Counted from the stretch's first letter, positions 9,366 through 18,589 are shown. The stretch: 59,967 nucleotides of DNA from Candidatus Poribacteria bacterium (GCA_022822085.1 JAJECK010000055.1:1-59967), one strand, 5' to 3'. Program-made: numbers and translations. Notes: generated from the letters alone by a model not told the origin.

Positions 9366-11966
9366 TTATGTTTTTATTTTAACAGACTTCTTCAGTGATT
9401 CCCACTCATCAGTCGTATCAATTTCACTCATCAGTTGGATCAATTTCTTCATTTCATTAATAGGTGGAAAGTTGTACCACTTTTCTTCAAAAATACTCTT
9501 TGTAGTAGAAAACACCTCTGCGTTTAACTCTTCTGCTAAGTAAGGTAGTATAGGAGCTATCCGCTGAATCACGGCTTTTAAAATAGAAGTTAGTGCAATT
9601 TGCATAGAATCTGATTTGTCTGTTTTACATAAACCGAGATAAATGGATAGGTCTGTTTGACAAAATTCTAACAGCATAACCCAGATATTGTAAAACTCCC
9701 GCTTCTCATATACTTTTTCCACATCATTAATTAGTTGATGGGTTTTCAATATTGCAAGTACATCTTGTTTATTAAATTTGTCATAGAACTTCGTATGACA
9801 TCCATTTAGTATTTTTTGCTGCTTTTCCTTTTCAGTTTTTTTGAAACCAGATATGAACTCGGCAATCTCATACAATATCTCTTTAAGACTTTCATAATTT
9901 TGATAGTGTTTTTCTACTAAGTTTTTAATTTGTTCTGATCCATCGTTTTCAAGAGGTACTTGATGTATTTCAGGTGTAATAGAGAATAGCCTGATAATAT
10001 CCGCAGGATATTTATCAAATATATTGTCTTGTATCTCAGTTTCCCATACTACTTCATCAAGTTCATTTAGATTTAGGTGTTTAAATGGGTGACTCTCTTT
10101 AGAAGGTCTGCTGAGTTGAAGCGATACAGCCAATACGCTCAATTCACCTAACCATTTTATAAATGCAGTTCTTGGAACAAATACAACATTGATAGCTGTC
10201 TCAAGGGTTGATTTCTTAAAATCTGATATGTCAAGTGTTTGAAGTAAGTTGGCAAAGGAACTTTCTATGTAAGTAGATTCTTTTCGGAAATCCTTTGAAT
10301 GACAATTCATGCAAATTGCATCAGTGGGTAATAATTCTTCCACGCTGAGACGGAACCAATGTTCGGCCCCCCGTCTAATAGAGCTACGAACTGCCCGAAG
10401 TATCTTCTTATCTGTAATAAGGTGATTGCAGTTATCACATCTCAACACAGGCAGAGGAATGCCCCACTGTCTCTGTGATGAGATTTGCATATCAGACGCA
10501 TTCATCATTTCATTTTTTATGTCCTCCCGAATATCTTCATCATAATGTTCCCAATACTCTGGAGATGTTGTAACTTCGTCCGAAGCAACTTCAGATGAGA
10601 TGGAAAACGTCCAGTGTCGGTAAGGACGTAGAACAGAAACGCCGTTGCAGTGTTGACATTCAAGTTGCTCAATTTTTCGTTGTCGAGTTGTAATTAAACA
10701 TTCACGACTCTCTAACTCATCAGTGATAAATTGTATGGCATTATTTAAATACAATCCACAAAGTGTATCAGCATCTTCAGTAAATCTACCAGTTTCGTCA
10801 AAAATAGGCGTTGTGGATGTTGATGATTGAAACTTTGCATTGATTATGTTGCGAATATCAGGTAGCTGCTTAAATATAATATGACTAAGGGTATGATGTG
10901 CTGGATTTAGTGGAATGATGCCATCTTGCAGTTCTCTTTTTTCTGATGAATCTGACACTGTTTCTATAATTTTCTCTGGTATCATAAAAAAGGGAAGGTC
11001 AGTAAGTGAAAAAAGAGGGTGAGAAACGGTACAATTATTCAGCTGCTTTGTATTTAATTTTGCAAGAAGTTGAGGGGTATTTTTGTCTTTTTTGTTTGGT
11101 TTAACAAGGTGCTTCAGTTGTGGTTCTGCAAAGATTATAAATTGGTCTTCATATTCAGTGAGGTAAAATGTAGTACTCTCAAATATTCCTATACCAATGG
11201 TGCCAGCGATCTCCCAAAGTTGGTTTTGTGGCAAACGGATTGCAAAATATATCTCTCTTCCAAATTCTTCAAAACCACCGTTGAATGGGAATTTAACGTA
11301 AGTATATAGAACATTGTTAGAAACCGGGGTAACTGTTTTTCCTGTTTCCAATGGAGAAACACAATTTGGACACCAATGACTGAGTTTAAGTTCATCACGA
11401 AGATATTTCGTGTCCCTTAGTCTATCAAAGAAACTAAATAACTTTGTTTCATTACGTGCTTCTAATGTTTTGTCTGCAGAACTCCAATCTGCAAATATAC
11501 CAAGATTTTTGAATTTTTGTTGTTGAGATTTTAGATGTTCGCTATACAATTGACGACACTGTTTTCGAAAATTAATGATATTTCCAGATTTCTCTGTCTT
11601 ATTATCTTTTATAACACTTGCTTCAATGCTAAAAGGAAAGGTTTCCCAAAGAGGTGCATAAGCAACGGTATGTCCATGCATCATTTCATATTTTAAGAAT
11701 ACATCTTGAAATATCTTTCTCCGTAGTGTATCAACATTCAGTCTATGAACAGGCGTAGGCATTTCCCTTATGATATAAGTCGGTAACTCTGTCGTTTTTT
11801 CATCAACCTTATACACCTTGCGTTTTTCCCACAATTTGAGTGTATCGGCTTCACGCGATTTGTGTACGACTTTTTCTGTAGTAGCAGATAGTGGGTCTTC
11901 TATCTTAGATTTTCTGCTTGTTCGTTTTACAGCGGAGTTCTTAGTTGAAGTTTTTGTTTTTTTCAT
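9366..11966 (-). CDS. Degenerate isoleucyl-tRNA synthetase-like protein, catalytic motifs lost
   Basis: 866 uninterrupted codons align by eye with IleRS along the whole length. Retained are the post-HIGH segment ending in APLWETFPFSIE (about 103-115), a CPNC pair (199-202), an editing-domain remnant ending in DETGRFTED (about 390-398), SSQRQWGIPLPV (497-508, normally SRQRxWGxPIP), AEHWF...EELLP, a CMNC pair with FRKES (552-563), and DKYPADIIRLF (651-661). The HIGH site reads HRLN (74-77), the GSDQHRGWF region reads PRTAFIKWL, and KMSKS is absent. It should not aminoacylate. It sits between yggT and lspA, where ileS normally lies, so a working IleRS must be elsewhere. Lys/Ser-rich N-terminal extension. 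Confidence 0.8.
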   Translation of the reverse strand: MKKTKTSTKNSAVKRTSRKSKIEDPLSATTEKVVHKSREADTLKLWEKRKVYKVDEKTTELPTYIIREMPTPVHRLNVDTLRRKIFQDVFLKYEMMHGHTVAYAPLWETFPFSIEASVIKDNKTEKSGNIINFRKQCRQLYSEHLKSQQQKFKNLGIFADWSSADKTLEARNETKLFSFFDRLRDTKYLRDELKLSHWCPNCVSPLETGKTVTPVSNNVLYTYVKFPFNGGFEEFGREIYFAIRLPQNQLWEIAGTIGIGIFESTTFYLTEYEDQFIIFAEPQLKHLVKPNKKDKNTPQLLAKLNTKQLNNCTVSHPLFSLTDLPFFMIPEKIIETVSDSSEKRELQDGIIPLNPAHHTLSHIIFKQLPDIRNIINAKFQSSTSTTPIFDETGRFTEDADTLCGLYLNNAIQFITDELESRECLITTRQRKIEQLECQHCNGVSVLRPYRHWTFSISSEVASDEVTTSPEYWEHYDEDIREDIKNEMMNASDMQISSQRQWGIPLPVLRCDNCNHLITDKKILRAVRSSIRRGAEHWFRLSVEELLPTDAICMNCHSKDFRKESTYIESSFANLLQTLDISDFKKSTLETAINVVFVPRTAFIKWLGELSVLAVSLQLSRPSKESHPFKHLNLNELDEVVWETEIQDNIFDKYPADIIRLFSITPEIHQVPLENDGSEQIKNLVEKHYQNYESLKEILYEIAEFISGFKKTEKEKQQKILNGCHTKFYDKFNKQDVLAILKTHQLINDVEKVYEKREFYNIWVMLLEFCQTDLSIYLGLCKTDKSDSMQIALTSILKAVIQRIAPILPYLAEELNAEVFSTTKSIFEEKWYNFPPINEMKKLIQLMSEIDTTDEWESLKKSVKIKT

Positions 11967-12047
11967 ATTACTATTGTAACGTCAGGTTTCAGTATTAAGG
12001 AAATTGTTAGATTTTAATTTCTATTCTTTTTGATATAAACCTGATAC

Positions 12048-12314
12048 CTACATATTTAACAATTGGTTTATAATGTATAAGCCGAATAATAGCACCATCG
12101 GTGAAAAATCAATTCCAATATTCCTACTCATTGGTTGCATTATATTTCGGATTGGTTGTAAAACAGGATCAACGAATTGACCTGTCATCCTATAGATTTG
12201 TCGGATAGTAGTATTTTGTGTGCTAAGTGCAACCCAGGATAATATTACGTTTACAAAGACTATAAGAATGTATGCATCAATCAATCTGCTGAGAATTACT
12301 GCAAGTATATTCAT
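12048..12314 (-). CDS. yggT: YggT family membrane protein
   Basis: 88-residue integral membrane protein of the YggT/YlmG family, with two hydrophobic segments and the family middle RMTGQFVDPVLQPIRNIMQP. YggT-type proteins are linked to membrane organisation and osmotic tolerance, but no biochemical activity is firmly assigned. It follows proC by 21 nt and precedes the IleRS-like gene, matching the widespread yggS-proC-yggT-ileS-lspA neighbourhood. Confidence 0.88.
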   Translation of the reverse strand: MNILAVILSRLIDAYILIVFVNVILSWVALSTQNTTIRQIYRMTGQFVDPVLQPIRNIMQPMSRNIGIDFSPMVLLFGLYIINQLLNM

Positions 12315-12335
12315 TACCGGATTATCCGTTTCCTA

Positions 12336-13151
12336 TTAAACTGTATCAAGTTGTTTTGCCCGGTCAGTAGCGGCAATTATAGCTTCAGCAAGCGTTGCGC
12401 GGAGTCCTCCTTTTTCAAGTGCGTGGAGTCCAGCTGCTGTTGTTCCTCCGGGTGTTGTCACCCGGTTTTTGAGAATAGCAGGATGTTCTTGTGCTTCTAC
12501 CAACATCTTTGTAGCACCTAAGACTGTATGAGTAGCAAGAATTTGGGCTTGCTGCCGTGGTAAGCCGACATGGACTGCTGCATCAGCCAATGCTTCCACA
12601 AAAAGTGCAACATAAGCAGGTCCGCTTCCACTGACCCCAGTTACTGCATTCAGATGTACTTCATCCATTACTAATGTCGTTCCGCATGTGTTAAAGATCA
12701 TATCAGTAATGTTGAGATGGTAATCTTCCGCAGATGTACCAGGTGTCAAAACAGAAATTGCAGCTTGTACTGAAGCCGCTATATTTGGCATTACACGCAC
12801 AATCGGAGGAGGCGTATCAAAGTATGATTCAAGTGATTGTGTTCTGACTCCAGCTGCAATGCTAATCATCCATTGTGGTGGTGATAGCGTTGAAGCAACT
12901 TGCGGGAGAATATGAGGTATAGCCGCTGGTGGAACTGAACAGAAAATTACATTTGTCTTTAATATAAGTTCGTCAATACTTGATGCAGCGTTGACACCTT
13001 TTTCATCACAGAGTTGCCCAACAAGACTTTTGTCAAGGTCAGTTACCCAAATTTGTTGTGCTGGTAATAGGTGGTCTACTATACTTCTGACAATGATACC
13101 ACCCATTTTGCCAACACCAATAAAACCTACATTTATGTTCTCTACCACCAT
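12336..13151 (-). CDS. proC: Pyrroline-5-carboxylate reductase
   Basis: Last step of proline synthesis: NAD(P)H-dependent reduction of 1-pyrroline-5-carboxylate. The 271-residue product has an N-terminal Rossmann motif VGFIGVGKMGG, then CSVPPAAI, IVRVMPN in the middle, and the C-terminal dimer/substrate signature running from GSGPAYVALFVEALADA to TTPGGTTAAGLHALE. All are typical, so activity is expected. It lies 38 nt downstream of yggS and probably shares its transcript. Confidence 0.95.
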   Translation of the reverse strand: MVVENINVGFIGVGKMGGIIVRSIVDHLLPAQQIWVTDLDKSLVGQLCDEKGVNAASSIDELILKTNVIFCSVPPAAIPHILPQVASTLSPPQWMISIAAGVRTQSLESYFDTPPPIVRVMPNIAASVQAAISVLTPGTSAEDYHLNITDMIFNTCGTTLVMDEVHLNAVTGVSGSGPAYVALFVEALADAAVHVGLPRQQAQILATHTVLGATKMLVEAQEHPAILKNRVTTPGGTTAAGLHALEKGGLRATLAEAIIAATDRAKQLDTV

Positions 13152-13189
13152 AATACTCCATACAGTATGGACTATAAAAAGTCAGTAAT

Positions 13190-13918
13190 CTATTCAGTAG
13201 AACTGAAAATTGCTCTACCTATTCTAACAATATTTGCCCCTTCTTCAATTGCAACTTCAAAGTCGTTTGTCATTCCCATAGAAAGGTATTCCATCGTTAT
13301 CTTTGGAAACCGCTTCGCCTTTATCTTTTCGGCTATAGTTCGCAACAGTGTAAATGCAGCACGGTTTTCCTTAGCTGAAGCATTTAACATTCCCATTGTC
13401 ATTAGCCCCTTTATACATATTCCGGGCTTTGACAAGGATTGCTCCAATAACTGATATACATCATTTGCATTTACACCGAATTTACTTTCTTCTCCAGTAG
13501 TGTTTATCTGAATTAAAATGTCCGCTTGTTGACATTTCATTTCTGCACGATGGGATATCTCCTCTATTAAACGCAAACTATCAACAGAATGTATCATATC
13601 AAACATGTCTAAAGCGGATTTAACTTTGTTTCTTTGAAGATGCCCAACAAGATGCCATTCACATGTATAATCGAGGGATATATTGTTATTTGATTTTGTT
13701 AATTTTGATTGAAGTTGATCGTATTTTTGTTGTGTTTCCTGCACTCGGTTTTCACCGATTACATGATGTCCAGTTGTAAGTAATGTTTGTATTTCTTCTA
13801 CTGTACGTCCTTTTGTTACAACGACAAGTTTAATTTCCTCTGCTGCGCGACCACTACGTTCTGCAGCTAAAACTATTCGTTCCTTTACTTTTGCAAGGTT
13901 TTCAGCAATCATGTTCAA
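13190..13918 (-). CDS. yggS: PLP homeostasis protein, YggS/PLPBP family
   Basis: Pyridoxal-phosphate-binding TIM-barrel protein that buffers free PLP and affects amino-acid and keto-acid pools; not known as a catalyst. Signatures: VVVTKGRT (PLP-binding Lys; the usual family text is AVSKT), IGENRVQE, WHLVGHLQRNK, IQINTTGEESKFG and YLSMGMTNDFEVAIEEGANIVRIG. The frame opens at a TTG (13918) with GAGGAAG 6 nt before it; the ATG two codons later (13912) is equally plausible. 240-242 residues, first gene of the yggS-proC-yggT run. Confidence 0.92.
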   Translation of the reverse strand: MNMIAENLAKVKERIVLAAERSGRAAEEIKLVVVTKGRTVEEIQTLLTTGHHVIGENRVQETQQKYDQLQSKLTKSNNNISLDYTCEWHLVGHLQRNKVKSALDMFDMIHSVDSLRLIEEISHRAEMKCQQADILIQINTTGEESKFGVNANDVYQLLEQSLSKPGICIKGLMTMGMLNASAKENRAAFTLLRTIAEKIKAKRFPKITMEYLSMGMTNDFEVAIEEGANIVRIGRAIFSSTE

Positions 13919-13943
13919 TTGCTACTTCCTCACTCTCAAAAAG

Positions 13944-14255
13944 TTATTCATCCTGTATTTCTTCAGGATGATCTCTATTCTTACCAAAAACTTTCTTAAA
14001 GATATGTCTTACATCTTCATTGTCAATCAGTCTTCCAATAGATGCGACCAATATACCTAAACTTACAAAACCGATACCAACAACAACTCTATGTGTAGCC
14101 TCAGAGTAAATTTGCGTCACTCTAACTGCAGTTGTTGTTTCCTTTGATAATTCCATCTGATATTTTGTAGGATGTGTCCATCCTCTAACAATGAAGATAA
14201 GTCCAAGAATACAGGTTAAGATTGATAGCGAAATAAAAAATGAACGCATTTTCAT
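13944..14255 (-). CDS. Small two-helix membrane protein, family unrecognised
   Basis: 103 residues with two predicted transmembrane helices (about 5-25 and 60-80) joined by a roughly 35-residue loop, and a charged cytoplasmic-type tail (VFGKNRDHPEE). A GAGGT ribosome site precedes the start; two ATGs (14255 and 14249) are possible. It sits 25 nt ahead of yggS on the same strand and may be co-transcribed. I recognise no family. Confidence 0.6.
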   Translation of the reverse strand: MKMRSFFISLSILTCILGLIFIVRGWTHPTKYQMELSKETTTAVRVTQIYSEATHRVVVGIGFVSLGILVASIGRLIDNEDVRHIFKKVFGKNRDHPEEIQDE

Positions 14256-14577
14256 ACCTCACACATCTTCTTGGATTTATGACATATTCTATCACTTAAT
14301 GATACCATTATTTAAACCTCATTGCAAATTTGTTTGAGAGGTAGGGTGTGTAAAGTATTTGCCAAAATTTCTCATTCACCGTTGTAGAACAAAAACTCTG
14401 TGCCTGTCGTTATCGATGACTTGAAAAATGATAAAATCAACGCAGTATACGCGTCCGGTATTTAGCGGGAACAGAGACCAACCTTACAATAGCAACCAGA
14501 CGCATTTGTTTAAAAACTTTACAGAATCTTCAAATTCATTTCTGTGACAAAAACTTTACGCACAGAAATATATATTT
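14256..14577. other. Intergenic region with one hairpin
   Basis: About 320 bases without a gene. The only clear structure is a perfect 9-bp inverted repeat (ATTTCTGTG at 14538-14546, complement at 14561-14569), just beyond the pgeF stop. On the minus strand it lacks a T-run, so it is at best a weak terminator for pgeF. Confidence 0.45.
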
Positions 14578-15351
14578 TTACTTTATCAGTTGAATATATG
14601 AGAGCATCCGACCAGTTTGCCCACCCTCAGCACGATATGAATAAAACATATCTATGCAACAAGCAGTACAATATGGGGAGGTGGATATAGAATCAAATTT
14701 TACACCAACATCCGTCAATTGTATTATGTTAGCAGTTTGTAAACATAATGAATGTCCGTTGTGTACTTTTCGTCCAAACTGCTCTTCAAATCGTCCTAAC
14801 AATTCTGAACTTACTTCATAGCAGCATTTTTGGATAGAAGGTCCTATATGTATTAGACAATTTTTTGGAAGTGTGCTAAAACAATCCTTCATTTTTGCTA
14901 AGGTTTTTGTTGCGATTCGGGCAATGGTGCCACGCCAACCAGCATGCACAATACCGATTGCGGGAGTGGCAATATCTAATATGAAAACAGGAACACAATC
15001 CGCTGTAAAAACTCCTATTGTGTCATCCGGCAGATTCGAAATCAAGGCATCGCCAGTCTGTGCTGTAATATTCTGATTGTCGCTATCTAAGAATATACTT
15101 GATAATGTATCCGCAGTTATTACAGAATCACTGTGGATTTGCTGACAATATTTTAGTGAATTGATGCTTGATTGTTTGGAAAAAAAATGCCGATTTTGTA
15201 GTACTGCTGCTGGATCATCACCAACATGTGTTGCTAAGTTAAGAGAGGAATAAGGAGCATCACTTACACCGCCGGAACGTAGGCTGATTCCTGCCTTGAC
15301 TAAGTTTGTTGCTGTTAACTCTTGGATAGTGAAATACAAATTTACTGTCAA
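14578..15351 (-). CDS. pgeF: Multicopper-like purine nucleoside phosphorylase/polyphenol oxidase, YfiH (PgeF) family
   Basis: 257-residue LACC1/YfiH-family enzyme. The family is credited with purine nucleoside phosphorolysis and adenosine deamination and, in E. coli, with editing of peptidoglycan precursors. Zinc ligands are visible as His in QQIHSD, Cys in TADCVPV and His in HAGWRG; the later IGPSIQKCCYEV motif is also typical. The frame starts with TTG overlapping the cupin stop by 4 bases (15348-15351), suggesting translational coupling. It is the last gene of the tat-linked run. Confidence 0.88.
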   Translation of the reverse strand: MTVNLYFTIQELTATNLVKAGISLRSGGVSDAPYSSLNLATHVGDDPAAVLQNRHFFSKQSSINSLKYCQQIHSDSVITADTLSSIFLDSDNQNITAQTGDALISNLPDDTIGVFTADCVPVFILDIATPAIGIVHAGWRGTIARIATKTLAKMKDCFSTLPKNCLIHIGPSIQKCCYEVSSELLGRFEEQFGRKVHNGHSLCLQTANIIQLTDVGVKFDSISTSPYCTACCIDMFYSYRAEGGQTGRMLSYIQLIK

Positions 15352-15674
15352 GATTTATAATCTTCCCGTGGAGGGCTAAAAATGTCAAGGGCTATAGCAA
15401 TTTTATCGTAAGCTTTTGCGCTGTGTTTCACATGAGAGGGTATCAGATAGGAATCACCTTTATGAAGTGTGCGAGATTCCCCATCAATAGTCAATTCAAA
15501 TGTGCCTTCTAATACCATTCCCATCTGTTCATGGTGATGACTATGTTCAGCAACTGTACTGTGGGGTTGTAAGTGCACATACGACATCATCAGTTTTTCA
15601 CCGTATATTGTCCGAATTGATACTCCATCAAAAACCTGCTGTTCAGGTTGATCATTAATATCTAAAAATGGCAT
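15348..15674 (-). CDS. Small cupin-domain protein
   Basis: 108-residue single-domain cupin. Motif 1 is visible as HSHHHEQMGMVLEGTFELTIDG, with two or three His and the Glu that bind metal. Motif 2 is less complete, with SYLIPSHVKHSAKA, which still supplies a His. Such proteins are often metal-dependent sensors or sugar/organic-acid binders; no specific substrate can be inferred. GGAGAGG precedes the ATG. The following pgeF overlaps its stop codon. Confidence 0.85.
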   Translation of the reverse strand: MPFLDINDQPEQQVFDGVSIRTIYGEKLMMSYVHLQPHSTVAEHSHHHEQMGMVLEGTFELTIDGESRTLHKGDSYLIPSHVKHSAKAYDKIAIALDIFSPPREDYKS

Positions 15675-15710
15675 ATAGACCTCTCCATCTAAGAATAAAG
15701 TTCAATTTAA

Positions 15711-16454
15711 TTATGGATATGGAATATCGGATGAGGGTGGTTCTACATAAAGCACCCGTTTACAACTTGTGCAAAACACTAATTTCTCATATTTTTGGGC
15801 TTCCTTAAGATTTTGGGGTTGGATTGTGAGGCGGCAACTCCCACAAGTTCCATTCCTGCCTAATGACACAAAATCGGTCTTCCGACGATTAATCCAATTG
15901 TGATATTGTTTGCTAAGTTCTTTATCTATCTTTGGTAAGTATTCTGAACGCTGTTTGGTTTTGTCATCAATACGTTCTTTTAGGGTTTTCTGTTCCTCCA
16001 GAAATTCTAATTTCTGTTTTGATGTGTTCTCATCTTCATGAGCAACTTCGGTTTCAAGACCTGTTAATTCTTCCTTCAACTGATCAGATTTTTCCATCAA
16101 TTCTAAGATTTCCTCTTCAGTTTCTAAATCCTTCTGATCAAGATAATCAATCTGATTTTCAAGGGCAGTATATTGATCATTTGTGGTAACAGTTCGTTGT
16201 TCAGTTTTGTACTTTTCGCGCTGCACCTCATTCATTTCTAATTCGGCATTCTTTGATCGCAACGACTTTTCAACTTCTGCGAGTTCATCAGATTTTGCGG
16301 TTATGTCTGTTTTGAATTTTGTTACGGAATCTTCTAACTGTTTTATGTGACGAGGGATCGTTTGAAAGCGTTGGTGCAAAGACAACAACTCTCTGTCATG
16401 CTCTTGAAGTTGGTAGAGCAGACTAAGTTGTTGTCGTAAAGAACCGTTAGCCAT
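15711..16454 (-). CDS. Coiled-coil protein with C4 zinc ribbon (DUF164/CdsZ type)
   Basis: 247 residues: a long antiparallel coiled coil (about 10-190, rich in Glu, Lys and Gln heptads) followed by a C4 zinc ribbon, CGSC (about 205-208) and CTSC (about 229-232). Members are widespread; some are proposed RNA- or nucleic-acid-binding adaptors, and in chlamydiae the fold is linked to type III secretion. Function here is unknown. The ATG overlaps the last base of the tatC stop (TAATG), so it is translationally coupled to the Tat genes. Confidence 0.85.
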   Translation of the reverse strand: MANGSLRQQLSLLYQLQEHDRELLSLHQRFQTIPRHIKQLEDSVTKFKTDITAKSDELAEVEKSLRSKNAELEMNEVQREKYKTEQRTVTTNDQYTALENQIDYLDQKDLETEEEILELMEKSDQLKEELTGLETEVAHEDENTSKQKLEFLEEQKTLKERIDDKTKQRSEYLPKIDKELSKQYHNWINRRKTDFVSLGRNGTCGSCRLTIQPQNLKEAQKYEKLVFCTSCKRVLYVEPPSSDIPYP

Positions 16455-17275
16455 TATATTTCGACCTCCTTTTCAACGAGGAATGCAAAAAAGATGCCAA
16501 GTTGATATAAAAAGAAAAGTGGAATAGCCATTAGCAGCATTGACCAAGGGTCTGCTGGCGTTAACACGGCAGATAAGACACAAATACCCATTAATGCAAT
16601 GCGCTGCTTCCCACGAAAACCGCGTGAGTCTATGATGCCAATACGTGCAAGAAACGCCATTACAACAGGTAATTCAAATGCAACGCCGAACCCTAAAATT
16701 AACCCTGTGACAATACTGAGATATAATTTTAAATCCCAGAGGTTCTTATATCCGGGATAGAGCCCCGCTGAAAATTGCAACACTACTGGAACGACTATAA
16801 AATACGAAAAGACGACTCCAAGCAAAAAGAAGAAAACTATCGTGAAGAAAAGCGGTAACGCTATTCTGCGCTCTTTACTGTTTAATGCTGGAAATATAAA
16901 CATCCATATCTGATAAAGGATTACGGGAAGTGATAGGATTATACCTGCGGTAATACCTATTGTGAGGTATGCCATAATAGCTTGAAAAGCACCGATAAGT
17001 ATAATTTCGGCTTCAAGATTTGATGACTCCGATCGGAGTGTCAATGACAAAAAACCGAGTATTGAACCTTCAGAGCCTGCTCTTAATTCAATCGCATCAG
17101 CGAGAATGTTGGTAAATGGACTACGCATCGGTAACTCAAGAATATACAATATCGGTTTATTAAAGGTCATACCGAGAACTGTAAAGACACCTAAAGCAAT
17201 GAGTGATATAATTATACGCCGCCGTAGTTCCCCAAGATGCTCTAAGAAGTTCATTTCTACATCGTTAGATTTCAT
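16454..17275 (-). CDS. tatC: Sec-independent protein translocase TatC
   Basis: Core receptor of the twin-arginine translocase; 273 residues with six predicted transmembrane helices. The conserved N-terminal EMNFLEHLGELRRRI segment that contacts the twin-Arg signal is present, as are LPVILYQIWMFIFPAL and FGVAFELPVVM. An extended periplasmic loop after the first helix (about residues 45-75) is longer than usual. It lies 20 nt downstream of tatA. Confidence 0.95.
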   Translation of the reverse strand: MKSNDVEMNFLEHLGELRRRIIISLIALGVFTVLGMTFNKPILYILELPMRSPFTNILADAIELRAGSEGSILGFLSLTLRSESSNLEAEIILIGAFQAIMAYLTIGITAGIILSLPVILYQIWMFIFPALNSKERRIALPLFFTIVFFFLLGVVFSYFIVVPVVLQFSAGLYPGYKNLWDLKLYLSIVTGLILGFGVAFELPVVMAFLARIGIIDSRGFRGKQRIALMGICVLSAVLTPADPWSMLLMAIPLFFLYQLGIFFAFLVEKEVEI

Positions 17276-17295
17276 AGTCCTGCATGCTCACCGAG

Positions 17296-17502
17296 TTACT
17301 TTGGATCGGGGGGTTTGATTATTTTATCTGGATCTACCTCATCTGTAACCTTTGTAATTTCATCTTGGATCTGACTGCCAGCACTTTTAAATTCGCGGAT
17401 AGCTTTTCCTAATGAACGTCCCAATTCTGGTAATTTCTGTGGACCGAATATGATTAGGGCAGCTATTAGGATTACAAATATCTCGATTCCACTTGGTCCC
17501 AT
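17296..17502 (-). CDS. tatA: Twin-arginine translocase subunit TatA/TatE
   Basis: 68 residues: one N-terminal transmembrane helix, the hinge FGPQKLPELGRSLG and an amphipathic helix followed by a charged tail, the standard TatA layout. The single copy beside tatC suggests a minimal TatA-TatC system, although a separate TatB could lie outside the window. AGGAGGT lies upstream of the ATG and a promoter is visible at 17552-17581. Confidence 0.95.
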   Translation of the reverse strand: MGPSGIEIFVILIAALIIFGPQKLPELGRSLGKAIREFKSAGSQIQDEITKVTDEVDPDKIIKPPDPK

Positions 17503-17551
17503 GTTCTTTAGTACCTCCTATGATGAAATTCGACAAAGAAATGTAATTAAT

Positions 17552-17581
17552 AGTATATCATAATTGACCATAGAATGACAA
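17552..17581 (-). promoter_or_regulatory. Promoter of the tatA-tatC run
   Basis: On the minus strand: TTGTCA (17576-17581), an 18-nt spacer and TATACT (17552-17557), preceded by TGA as an extended -10. It is about 50 bases ahead of the tatA ATG at 17502. Confidence 0.55.
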
Positions 17582-17721
17582 ATAAATTCTTACTGTATAT
17601 ATAGAGAGAGAATAATTCACTCAAAATCCTTGACCGAATTCTCTTTGGTGATTATATATGTCAAAACTTTACACACAACATAGAAATAAAAATTATACAA
17701 AATTACATTCTTATGATATGA

Positions 17722-17727
17722 TATAAT
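17722..17727 (+). promoter_or_regulatory. Extended -10 element before LamG gene
   Basis: TGATATAAT (TATAAT at 17722-17727) lies 29 bases ahead of the ATG at 17757; no convincing -35 box is present. The same TGATATAAT string precedes the gene at 961. Confidence 0.5.
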
Positions 17728-17756
17728 CATTACTTAGAATATCAAGGAGAATTCTA

Positions 17757-18539
17757 ATGAATAAATCTATATTACTATCTGCAATTACAATATTAGCTTT
17801 TCTATTCACTTGTATTCAATGTCTACCACTATTTGCACAGGATCAGCATACGGTCCTACTATATACATTTGAAGAAGGTGATGGAGATACGGTAACAGAC
17901 CTTTCTGGGAATAAAAATGTTGGAAAACTGATGGGAACAAAGTGGGATAATGGAAAATTTAATGGAGGCCTAGCGTTTGGTGGAAATGGTCCAAGAGACT
18001 TTATAGAAATACCCGACAGTGATAGCCTTGATTTAGAAGATGGACTTACTGTAGAGATGTGGATTTTTCTGAATTCCGCTTCAACTGCTGGAGGTACTGG
18101 TGCTACAAAAGAAGGTGCATACAAAGTAGGACCGCGGAATGACAGAAAAATACTGCTCCGCCTGACAACTACTACTAAAGCTTGGGGCAGTGCTGTAGTG
18201 ATTGGAAATACAGAATTGCCGTTGAAGAAATGGGTACACACCGCTGCAACTTATGATGCGGATTCAAGCGGGGGCAAGGTTTATATTGATGGCGAGATTG
18301 ATAATGAAGGTGAAATTGGTGGAAAAATTATTACAAATAATGATGTACTATGGCTTGGACGTGGGGCTGGACCATTCCTTGATGGATACATGGACGAAGT
18401 GCGAATTTCAAACATTGCACGGACTCAGAAAGAAATACAGGAGTTAATGAATCTTGGGATTGAAGGTGTTTTGCCTGTAACACCGAAGGACAAATTAGCA
18501 ACGACTTGGGGACAAGTAAAGTCAAGGTTTGTTAAGTGA
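17757..18539 (+). CDS. Secreted LamG/concanavalin-like protein with LATTWG C-terminal tail
   Basis: 260 residues with a clear signal peptide (cleavage likely after LFA of PLFAQDQ) and one LamG/concanavalin A-like domain (about 30-225). Typical motifs are YTFEEGDGDTVTDLSGNKN, the IPDSDSLDLEDGLTVEMW strand, KKWVHTAATYD, VYIDGE and GYMDEVRISNIART. Such jelly-roll domains bind glycans or other proteins. After a Pro-containing linker the protein ends KLATTWGQVKSRF plus two residues, a tail shared with the proteins at 39399 and 52330. AAGGAG precedes the ATG. No enzyme motif is seen, so a binding or structural role is likely. Confidence 0.85.
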   Translation: MNKSILLSAITILAFLFTCIQCLPLFAQDQHTVLLYTFEEGDGDTVTDLSGNKNVGKLMGTKWDNGKFNGGLAFGGNGPRDFIEIPDSDSLDLEDGLTVEMWIFLNSASTAGGTGATKEGAYKVGPRNDRKILLRLTTTTKAWGSAVVIGNTELPLKKWVHTAATYDADSSGGKVYIDGEIDNEGEIGGKIITNNDVLWLGRGAGPFLDGYMDEVRISNIARTQKEIQELMNLGIEGVLPVTPKDKLATTWGQVKSRFVK

Positions 18540-18589
18540 TAGGACAATATCCTTTGAAACAAAACATACCATTTATGAAATTACCTGTT

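Noticed and set aside
9366-11966. Treating the IleRS-like gene as a normal ileS
   Set aside because: Location and overall fold fit ileS, but HIGH, GSDQHRGWF and KMSKS are absent, so a plain ileS label would mislead.
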